Source: Okeania sp. SIO3I5
GTDB taxonomy: Bacteria > Cyanobacteriota > Cyanobacteriia > Cyanobacteriales > Microcoleaceae
Assembly (NCBI RefSeq): GCF_010672085.1
Contig: NZ_JAAHHT010000007.1
Coordinates: forward strand, 1 to 47,551
Direction of reading: 5' to 3'
Length of the DNA: 47,551 nt
Shown here one piece after another: positions 25,101-37,100 of this stretch. Numbering within the stretch: the stretch's first letter is position 1; the number at the start of each line of letters is the position of its first letter. The translations under genes were made by a program, and so were the position numbers. Below the pieces are notes generated by a model, which searched no databases, was not told where the DNA came from, and saw only the letters and a list, made by a program, of their open reading frames with translations.

Positions 25101-28100
25101 GAAACACCGCAGATGATGGAGCTAGCTCTCAAGTTTTATCCCCATCGCGAGGCAATTTGCAAAGTATTGAAGGATGCCATTGCTGCTGACAAAGAGACTT
25201 GGTTACAGATAGATCGCGGAGAATTGGGTAAAATTGCAGCCAAAGCAGTATCCTACTGGGTTTATGAAGATATCCAGAAACCGTATCTAAATGATCATGA
25301 ATTGAATCCTGAAGCCATTGCATTTTTTAAAGAGGAGAGCAACCGCGACAGTTTCAAGTTACGATCCTACTTTGGTGAGAGTCAGACGGCGATCGTGTTT
25401 GATCATCTCGCAGGTATCGTCAATTATGCTGACCAATATCGCATCCCGGAACAGAAGCTAACAGCTTTAGACTTTGATGCTGAGGAAATCCAGGCTTTAA
25501 AGCAAAACTTAACCGCAATTGGCGTACTGGACGATCGAGGTCTCTTGAACTCCGAGCAAGTTCCATTCTTCTTGATACCAGAAAATGCAGCAACCTTCAG
25601 TATCCCTGGTTTTGAAGATTACAGCATAGAAGTTTTCTTTATCTTGTACGATGTGGCGCAAGCTATTGATGGGACAGTAAAAGCGGTTGACAAAGCGTTA
25701 AAAGATAACAGTGAGTCTCAGCAGAACGCGATTGTCGAACAGTTACAAGGGGTACTAGGAATTGATGCAGATGCAGTCAAAGCCTTGTCTAAAGAGATAT
25801 TTAAGACCGAAGACAATTTACATTTCGCTTGGTTGCGACCGTTATTAGAAGATGCTAATGCTTTAGGACATCTGGATGAACTGCCTGAGAATATGCACTA
25901 CACCCAGGCGGTGAAACGGATTCGCCAGTTAGCATTGTTAATCAAACAACAACAGTTGGATCTTAACGAGATCGAGCTAGCTCTGGAAGATCAGGATCTA
26001 GTGGATAAATTCCCTGAAGACATGATTTTGCCTGATGATAGCAATGGCAATCCGATTACCAGTGTGGATGCTCTCTTGGAAACGGAAGAGTTGCTCTATA
26101 TCTTCAAGGATGATTATTATTGGATATACCTCGCCGAAGACTACATCCTAATTGATAAAAAAGACATCGACCTAGATAATGAAGATGATCGAGACTTAAT
26201 AGACCGCCAAAAAGAAGACGAAGAATTGCAGAAGCACCTGAAGGAAGACCCCATTCGTCAGTTGTTTGCAGAAGAAGAAGAGAATATCAGCAAAGTGGAT
26301 GCAGCTTTTATCGATCGCCACGGTACATGGGTTATTGTTAGTGACGAGTTCCACTATGTCCGGTATGCGGATAGCGATAGTTGGGATAGGCGCCAAAATA
26401 ACTTTGGTCAGGTCGATAACGACTTTGAAAATCTAGAGATGATCGATGCTGCTTATGTGGATACAGAAGGGCGCTTGTTTTTGTTTGCTAACGATAAATA
26501 TGTGCGGTATTCAGATTTAGGTTCTGTAGGTTCTAACCTTTCTTCTGACCTCAAGGTGGATCGGGGTTATCCCAAATCTATCGCTGAAGACTGGAACGAT
26601 GAAAATCTTCCTATTCAACTTCCTAAGAGTTTCTCTCGCGATCTAGGTCCTCTGTTTGATGGGGTAGATAATTATAGCTATGCCTTCTTAGGCGATCGCT
26701 ATGTCTCTTCAGAGAATGGTCAGGTGCGATCCGTAGCCGAAAAGTGGGGACATCGGGAATATAACTTTGGTCATCCCACCCACATTGATGCGGTCTTAGC
26801 TAGTCAGGGCAACTACTTTTTGTTCCTGGAGAATAAAGTAGCGAAATATGTTGGCAGCATTGAGCTAGCAAACTTACAGCCAGAAGACGGTTATCCCAAA
26901 GGAATACACCAGGAATTTACTGACCTGCCTGATGAATTTGTTTCTGGCATTAATGCGGCGCTTGGTAGTTGGGACGATACTATTTATTTGTTCCGGGATG
27001 ATGAGTATGTCACCATCACCATTAACCGCAATGGAACTCGCAGAACCTCTGCAGCTCAAGAAACCAGGGAAATGTGGGGCAAGGTTGCTAATGATATTGC
27101 GCATCTTGGCAAGGTTGATGCAGCCTTTGTAGGTTTAGATGGCTACACTTATCTATTCTCAGGGGAACAATATGTGCGCTACTCCGGGAGTGATTACTCT
27201 CAGGTGGATGACGGTTTTCCCCGGAAAATCACAGAAGATTGGGAGGGACTAACCGAGGTTACAGGTGCCTTTGTGTTGGGGAATAAAACCTATCTGTTTG
27301 GTACGAATGGCGAGGATGAAAACGTTTATGTGCGCTATTCTACCCTGCGTAAGGATGAGGACGATTATCTGGAGGTAGATGAAGAAGATCCTAATGCTCG
27401 TGTGATTGAAACAGTGCTGGCAAACAGACCAGATGTTGATGAAATCGAAGTTTTTCCTACAACTGTGAACGATGACTTCTGGAGTCTACCCAATAGTGTC
27501 ACCAATGGGGATGGGAATTTCCAGATTGACGCAGTGATGAATGGGGCAGAAGGTAAAGTATATCTGTTCTACACTGGTTCTGATGGTGAATTATATTATA
27601 TCGAGTATGAACACATAAATCGCTGGTGGTCTGAACCCAAAGTCCTTTCGGAGCAATGGGATCGGACGGTGACAGGTCTGGATAATGAACAAGTCGTCGC
27701 CGGGTTTATGGGTAAAGATGGCAAAACCTATCTGTTCTACAAAGAAGAGACATCAAATGACTCCAAATATCTACGCTTTTCAGATGCTGAACTGCGCAAG
27801 GTAGACTATGGCTATCCCCGTTTGATTCGTAAGTTCTGGGGTAAAGTGCGGAACAATATTGAACGGACGGGTAAGGTGGATGCTGCCCTAATAGTGGAAT
27901 CTCGGTGGGAAGAACAGGACAAAAATGGTCAACTGGTGGACATGACCGCCGAGCATACCTACCTGTTTTCTGGAGATCAATTTTTCCGCTATCTCCATGA
28001 AGACGGTGACTATACCTACGATGCTGTTGAACAGGGTTATCCCCGTTCTCTTGGCCGTCTCAAAGATGAACCCCGCTTCCGAGGGTTACAAACAACTTTC

Positions 28101-31100
28101 CCTGAAGGAATTGATGCTGCCTTTGCCGACCAACGCCAGGTATATTTGTTTAAGGGAAATAGCTTCCATGTCGTAATTGGAGATGAGGACAACTACAAGC
28201 ACTATGACGATAACACCTTTACCAATGTGAAAGGTGTTGCTCAGGAAGGGGGAGTCAATTATCTGTTGCTCAACGAATTTGACTCTCGCTCTGAGACGAG
28301 CATCGACACCTGGTACAAAGTTAATCACTTGGAAGACAGGACGTTAACTAAGGAAGCAGTTACCCCCCGCACGGTGCAACGAGCCGAGGATATCCTGAAT
28401 GCTGATGAAAAAACAATTACAGATGTTGATGCGGTACTCCATGGCACCGATGGGAAGAGTTATGTGTTTGCCGGGAACAAATACTACGATGTAGAGTTAG
28501 AACAAGGCTTTAATATTGCCGATGTCTGGGGGCGATCGCGCAATCCGATTTATGACCAGGAAACCATTGATGCAGCTTTTGTTGGTCGGGATGGCGTGAC
28601 CTATGTATTTTCTGGGAAATGGTTTGTGGAGTATAACACGGACACGGAAAACTATACTGATAGTACCGTGACGTATCCTCCGCGACGCATTAGTGATAAA
28701 TGGCGCGGTCTCAATAACGTTGCCCTTGCCTATGTCTGGAGAGAAGATACCTACTTGTTTGAGCGTCCCGATGCCAACGGTAACTTCCGTTATCTGCACT
28801 ACACCAAAGATAGTTATGAGAAAACAGGTCGATTAGACCAAGGAGATGAAAGTCTGTGGGATATTCCTACTGCCTATAAGCGGGAAGGCTTTGACCCGGC
28901 AAATGGGGATATTGATGCCATTTTTGTCCATGAAGATAATCTGATATTTATCAGCGATCGCCACTTTATCAGCTTTAATCTCAATACCGAGAACTGGAGC
29001 GCTCCACAACTCCTAGAGCTGCTTTATCCCGGCGTTCCCTTTAACAAAACCGATTTCAAAACCTTGAAATCTGGGTTTGTGGGTAATGGTAGCAAGGTCT
29101 ATCTTTTTAGCCAGGAACGTTATGCGACTTACAACGATGATAACGAGTGGAAAATTTTTGATATCAAAGATTATTGGGGTTTGCAAAAGAATATTTTTGA
29201 GGAGGGAGTAGATGCTGCTTGGGTGAACCCTACAGATCGCAGTACCTATCTCTTTGCCGGAGATTGTTATGTGCGCTATAGCGGTAGCGACTACCGTTAT
29301 GTGGACGAAAGCTATCCCAAGGAAATTGGTACCTATCTACGGGATGAGCCAGCTTTTGCCTTTATGACCAAGGAATTTCAACAGCATTTAGACGATCTCG
29401 AAGCAGACTACGACCCAGACAACCCCACCCCGTTCTTCAAGGGTTTGCTAGACAATGGGCGCTGTCTATACTTCTTTACCGACAATACTCTCTTTACCGG
29501 TAGCCCAAACAAATATGTCGTCTATGACATTGATGGTTTGGGTCAAGTGGAAAATAACTTTACCCAGGGAGGCTATGTGGATAGTGCTTTTGTGGTAGAA
29601 GCGCAAGATCCACAAACAGAGGAATACTTATATGTAACCTACCTGTTCTCCGGCGAACAATATATTCGCTATACTGTCAAGCAGGATGTAGCGAATGAAT
29701 ACCAGGGAGACTATTACCGCTATATCGACGAGGGTTATCCCAAAATTCTTGGGGAAAGTTTCTATGCTGAAGAAAAAGACATACTGAATCTAAATTTAGA
29801 AGGATTGCAGTTGCCTGAAGATTATCGCAACGGCATTGACGCAACGTTTTATTCTACTGACCTGGGTTTGGTGCTATTCAATGAGAAGACTTATCTCCAT
29901 GTTGCTCGTGACAACAATACTTTAGGAAATATCAACGACGTTTGGGGCTATCTCGACAATACCTTTATGGGTGGAGACGATCTGACTATTGATGGAGCTT
30001 ATGTAGACAAAGAAGGAGGATTACTGATTTTCAAGGGTCTACAGTTTGTGCGTTACAGCGACACAGCCGAACTCTTTGCCCTCAACCCTTATGACGATCC
30101 TCGCTATGTAGATGAGGAATTTCCTCGCGACATCATTGAAATTTGGCCTCAACTGGATGCTACCATCCTCCAAACCGATGGCGTTGATACTGTATTCAAA
30201 TTTGAAGATGAAATCTATTTCCATACCGGGGAATATTTCGTTACCTACAACCTGGATATGACTGACCATGATGAGGAGAAGCCGGTGCAGGTTCTGGCTT
30301 ATCGTTGGGGAGAATGGTCTGATTATCTTTTGAGCGATATCCATGCTATTAGTCGCTTCAAAGACCTAAATCAACGGTTTACTGGAGGCGATCTTACCCT
30401 GACAGAATTGGTTAGTGGGGCAAATGGTGAGGTTCGGGAACCTTATATGCACTTTGCTGCCATCTTTAGCTTCGAGAAGGAAGAGGTTCGCTGGGTTAAA
30501 CAGCACAATGCTTTTCTGGCAGATCCGGTGAATGTGGTTGAAGATGATTTCCACCTGGAACTGGTACTGCGCCTCTACGATATCCTTGCTACTACCCAAC
30601 GGCTACGGGTAGATGTGTCCGCCTTCTACAAAGATGTTTGGGTCAATCTCTACGGTAGCAGTTCGCCAAATCTTAACAATGCAGCTACGGGTGCTTACGA
30701 TTTGCTGGTGGCAGTGGACTGTAATAACAATTATGAAACCTTGGTCAAGCAGATTACCAATGAGGTGAACACTATCAAACGGGATGCTTTGGTGCCCTAT
30801 GTCATCGCTAATGATGTTGAGATTACTACCACCCGACAACTCTATCAAAAACTACTCATTGATATCCAGATGGATAGCATTGCAGAAACATCGCGCATTA
30901 AAGAAGCAACCGCTGCCGTCCAACTTTATATCCATCGGTACTTTATGAACCTGGAGGATATTCAACTGGATGCCAGCGATCAACAGGAAATGCGCACAGT
31001 TCTCAAGGAAAGGTGGGAATGGCTGCAAAATTACCGCGTCTGGGAAGCCAACCGTAAAGTCTTTTTGTATCCAGAGAACTATATTCGCCCAGAGTTGCGC

Positions 31101-34100
31101 GAGAGCAAAACTGATATTTTTGAAGCACTAGAGGCAAGCCTTTCCCAAGGCGAACTCACTAAAATAAATATTGAAGAGGCATACTTCAAGTACCTTGATA
31201 CCTTTACCGAGCTATCAGAGCTAACCATAGCTGGGGGCTATGTTTATGATGATAATAGCTCCGGTACTAATGATAAAAAACTGGTACTCTTTGGTCGCAC
31301 TCGCACTGACCCCATGCGCTATTTTTATCGCTTTGGCACTTTTGTGGGTGGTAATAGCGTTGCTGCGGTTTGGGAGCCTTGGGAAGAACTACAAATCACA
31401 ATTGATGCCATCCGTGTCGAGCCAGTGTTTGCCTTTAATCGCGTATTTGTATTTTGGGCAGTCTTAGAAGAAAGTTCAGAAGATCCGTCCTCCGCTCAAA
31501 TAACTACCACTAAAAATAGTGATAGTGTGCAGACAGTCAGTTCTTCAGGGAATAGTCAAAAAGAAGTGAAGGTTTACTATTCCTTCTACAATTTGAACAA
31601 GCGCTGGACGCAACCCCAGGCTCTGCAAACTACCTTTAACGGTCTAGCGGCACTGAAGAATATTCTATACATCTCTAATGTGGATGTTTTTGTCGAAAAT
31701 ACCACCAAGTTGACGCAGGCATCGGGTGACCATGAGTACGAAAACATCTACATTAGTGTGCGCTTTTACCTGGGTACAACTTTCTCCTCAGCCACCTACG
31801 GTCCTTACTATAAAGCCTTTAACCTAACCCCTGAACTTTACTCTCAAGAGGCAAGCACCCAGCCTATTCAAAACCGTGGACAGGTCCTATTCAAAGAGCT
31901 TTTCCCAAATGAGTTTTCAAGTAGTGAAAACATCGAAGAAGACAATGTAGTAATGCTGAATTACACCGCTAATTCGATGGATGGTCCCTGGTTCGCTTAT
32001 AACCACAATGGCTGCGGTTTTTTGGTCAAACCCGATGCGATCGCATTACCTAGCAATACCACTCTCAACCCACTGAGTGGAACCTCAAATATACCTATCA
32101 ATAGCAATATTACGGCTGCGGTGCAGGTGTCTCAAGGTGGAAATGTTTACTACTTCCTAAAGGATAAGACCTATGTCACTGTCTCTGCAGATGGCAATAT
32201 CATCTCAGGGCCTGCTGCAATTAATAGTCGTTGGGGAATTGATGACACCAGCCAGATGCAAACCAGCGGTAATGTTGATTCTGCCTTTGTCGCCAATGGT
32301 GCAAGTTATCTAACGCTAAATGGGCAAATCTATGAATATGACAGAGATAGTCAAGATCCCCTGGCTTTCTTGGTGAAAGAACCTAAAGGTTTGTCGGAAT
32401 TGATTGGTGGAATACCCAATAGCTGGAGTAATATTGATGCTGCTTTTACTGCGACTATCAATGGCTCGAAGGTGAGCTTCTGGTTTAACAATACTTCAGG
32501 AACTGTGCTGCGTAGTGACACCGGTGGCATTGCCACAATTCGAGCTAGCTTTGGCCTGCCCAGTGACAGTGCAGGGCTAGTCAGTACCATATCAATTGCT
32601 GCTGTGTTTCAAAACACTCTACACCTGATTAGCAATGGCGCATACACCGTATACAACGCTGACGGCAGCAGTAGTCAACAAAAGGACGCTAAGGTTAAAA
32701 CGGTATTGAAAAATATCTTTGGTGACTCCGCTCCCAAGGTGACTGGTCAAGGCAATATCCTGACAGGTCTAATGGTGATTGACGGTGGATTGTGGATTGT
32801 GGATGCTGTAGGACATAGTAATTATGTGAAAGCGGATGGTGTACAATCGCCACCTAGACCTTTTGATGGAAACTCTTACGACCAAAATTGGACTTCTGGT
32901 CTCAGCTATACCGACACCAATAATGTTTTGCACCACCTAGCCTTTTATAGCACCTATGGTGATGGTAGTCAGCTACTCAGTAACGGTAACAACTATCTAG
33001 CAAAAGCCTGGAGCAACTACCAAGGGGTTGATTTTGGTAGCGATGGCATTGGGTCTAACACCTACCTCTATGATACAGGGGTTAATGTTACAGGAGCTTT
33101 CACTACGGCTAATGGTAGCTACATTGTTATTATCACTAATGAGACTACTTATCACCTGTTTGACAACAGTCAGAGTCCCAAAGAAATTCTCACTCAACTA
33201 AGAACAGATAGTAACAAAGGTAATGTAGCCGTTCTCAGTCTACCAGTTTACCTGAATACCGTTTCGAGCAACCCTATATGGCAGGAAAATAAAGTTGATG
33301 CAGCCTTTATGGGTACGGCAACCCTTGGCACTGCAAATGCGTTGTATCTGTTCCGAGGCGATCAATACTTGCGGTTTACTCCGGATGAAAGTGGCAACTT
33401 TGCCAGTAAAGCTGATAGTGGCTACCCTAAAACCCTGTCCACAAATAATGAGGGTTTCCCTAAAAAAGCAGGATGGAACCAAATAGATGCTGCTTTCACA
33501 CTAAATGACAGCAGTAATAATGTCTCCTACTTGTTTAACAATAATACTCAGGAATACTACCGTAGTGACACCAATCAATACCACACTACAGTGGACGTTT
33601 GGGGTGTGCTTTCCCTCACAAAACTACAGACTACACAGCAAGTGGATGCAGCCTATGTATCAAATGGTTACTTGTATCTGATTGTTAGTACAGAGTATTA
33701 CCGTTACACACTTACCAGTAGCGCTGGTAATAGTGTGCTGGATACGATTCCTCGTTATATTGATAGTGGCTACCCCAAATCTATGGAGGGGGGTAATATT
33801 GATGCAGCCTTTGTATTAAACAATTACGTCTACCTATTTTCAGGTACAAATTATTATCGCGTGGATGCAGCTGCCGAAAGCAGCACTCAAGCGATCGCTC
33901 TCGGTAGCGCATCTTCCATTGCCGGCAGTTGGGGTAATATTCCCCAAGAGATCCGGGCTTCTGGCCTTGATGCTGCGTTCAAAAATATTGATAGTCAAGG
34001 CAAGGAAACCCTGTATCTGATTCAAAAAGATGCCTATATTTCCTACGATATGAGCAGTGCCAACGTAGCCAAACCCTACGAAATTAATGATGCCATGTAC

Positions 34101-37100
34101 GAGGTCATTCGCCTCACGTCAAGCACTGCTGAACAACTCAATCAGATACTGTTTGTTAATGGTATTGATGGACTGTTAAAAATATCGACCCAGGAGATTA
34201 ATGAATCCCCCACCATTAGCTTCGCTGCTTCCACACCTGGCAATATCCAGATGAACCGGAACAGGTTTACGACGGAACCAACTAACAGTCATCTTGACTT
34301 TAACAGTGCCAACGGTCTTTATTACTGGGAAGTATTTTTCCATGCACCCTTCCTAATTGCACAAACTCTCAACGCTGACCAGAAGTTTGAATATGCCAAA
34401 CAGTGGTATGAATACATTTTCGATCCCACAGAAATTTCCGATTACTGGAAATTCTTGCCATTCCTCGCCGTTGATCCTGATGCCCTTATGAGTACCCTGG
34501 GGAATGACTTGGATGCTTTTGACGTGATTTCGACGGAAGTTCCTGTAAACAATCAACAGACAACTGTACAAACTGCCAAAATAGCTCTAGGAGTCCTGGC
34601 AGCAGATTTACAACCCTATCAAAATGTCTTTCTGGGTAAAATTGACCTGGCTCTTTACGAAGCGGATACTAACAAGAATCCACAGGGACTCAAACTTGCT
34701 AATATTGAAAATTGGAATACTTTCCAGAACCTAGTGACTGCTATTAGCAACCTCAATACTACTAATGCCAAAACTGACAGCGACAAAGCTCTCCTGGTGA
34801 CTTGGAAGAGTGAAATGCAGGAAGTGCTGGAGATAGTCAAAAAACTCGAATACCGCCTTGGTTTGATGAACAACTACAGCGCTCAACTGGCGGTGTATTT
34901 TGCAGACCCCTTCGAGCCTCATGCTATTGCAGCGCTGCGTCCTATTGCCTACCGGAAAGCGATCGTCATGCACTATATTGATAATCTCCTGGACTGGGGA
35001 GATATGCTCTTCCGTCAGTACACCAGGGAGAGTATCAATGAGGCGCGAATGCTCTATATCCTTGCCTACGATATATTGGGTCAAAAGCCTGAGAATATCG
35101 GTCGAGTGGTACTGGGGAATACCACAACCTATAGCAACCTACGCCACTACACCGGTGAGTCTGATAATGAACAGCATGAAGATTATGACTTCCTCATTGA
35201 CCTGGAAAACACGGCGATTAGTAATAGTGTAGCTGATTACGAACAGAGTCTCAGCTTTGCTGCAACTCAGTTTGATACCATTGCAAACCCCTACTTCTAC
35301 CTCAAGGAAAACGAACTGTTTACAGAGTATTGGACGCGGGTAGAAGACCGACTCGCTAAGATTCGCGCTTGCCTGAATATTGATGGTGTTGCTCAGCCAT
35401 TACCTTTATTCCAGCCACCAATTGATCCGATGGCATTGGTGAGTGCAGTTGCCGGAGGAGCTAGTATTGCTGGAGCTGCTGCAATGGCAATGGGTGCAGC
35501 TAATGTGCCGGATTACCGTTTTAGTTCCATGATGGCAAAAGCTCGTGACTTGGTGGGCAAGCTGAAAAGCTTGGGTGATGCTCTCCTGTCTGCCTTGGAG
35601 AAGAAGGATGCAGAAGAACTTAGTCTGCTCCAAAACAAACAGGAGTTGCTCATCCAGGATATGATGACTCTGATCAAAGAAGAGCAGATTAAGGAAGCAG
35701 AAGTCTCCCTGAAAAATCTAGAAGAAACCAAAAACAGTGCAAAAATACAACAGAGTCACTATGCAGATTTGATTGGTAAGAATCTATTACCAGAGGAGAA
35801 AACGCAAATCGGCTTGATGGGTGCTGCTGCTGGAATTCACGGGTTGGTGGTTTTAAGCCGGATTATCAGCGGTCTGTCCTATTTCGTACCGCAATTTACC
35901 GCCGGGCCTTTCAGCTTTGGGGTAACTTCTGGAGGCCGAAATGTAGGTGCTATGTTAAGCGAGTTTGGGGGATCTGCTGAATCCCTCGCTGAAGGGCTTA
36001 GTTTGGGTGGTGAAATTGCTGGAGTGATGGCTCAATACAAGCGTTCTGAGCAAGACTGGAAACTCCAAAAGGATATAGCTACTAGCGAAATCGTCCAAAT
36101 TGACCATCAGATCGCTGCTCAAAAACATAGCATCACTAAGGCAAAACAGGAGTTGCTGGTACACCAGAAGGAGATCGAAAATAAGGAAGCGATCGCTAAG
36201 TTTATGAAGAGTAAGTTCTCTAATTTGGAACTTTACAATTGGATGAGTGGTAAGATTTCGGGTCTATTTTACCAAACTTATAAACTTGCCCATGATTATG
36301 CCAAGCAAGCGGAACAAGCCTTTATTTTTGAGCATGGAATTAAGGCGGGTGAGGTGAACTATATTGGCGGAATGTACTGGGATAGCATGAAAAAAGGATT
36401 GCTGTCTGGGGCGCAGTTAGAGCTGGATCTTGACCGCATGGAAAAGGCTTACATGGAAATGAATAGCCGTTCCCTGGAGATTACCAAGAATATTTCCCTG
36501 CTGGAAACCGATCCGATGGCTTTATTAGCTCTCAAAACTAAAGGATTCTGTACTTTCCGCTTGAGTGAGGAGTTATTTGATTACGATTTCCCAGGTCATT
36601 ACAACCGCCAGATTAAAACTGTCTCCCTTGCTTTTGATATTGGGGAAGGTCAAAGTGTTAATGCTACCCTAACTCAACTGAGTCACAAGTTGGTGATGGA
36701 TACGGATATCAAGGCAGTGAAACACTTGATCGATCCTGCCAATGAAGCTACCACGAATGTGCGGGCAAACTGGCGAGCAAATCAACAGGTGGCGCTGTCC
36801 CATGTGGATCAGTACACGGAAAATAACGGTATGTTCGAGTTGAATTTTGGGGATGATCGTTATCTTCCTTTTGAGGGAACTGGAGCAGTGTCAAACTGGC
36901 GCTTGGAACTCAATGGTAAGAAAGGATCTTACAATCCTGCGGATCTTTTGGATGTCACTATTAAGCTTCGTTATACAGCGAAGCAGGGAGGCAGTCGCTT
37001 TGCCAACGAGGTTAAAGGAGTTCTCAAACCTTATCATGCTACCAGTTTCTTTGATATGGCTTACAATTTCCCCGATCAGTGGGAGGCGCTCACTGCTGGT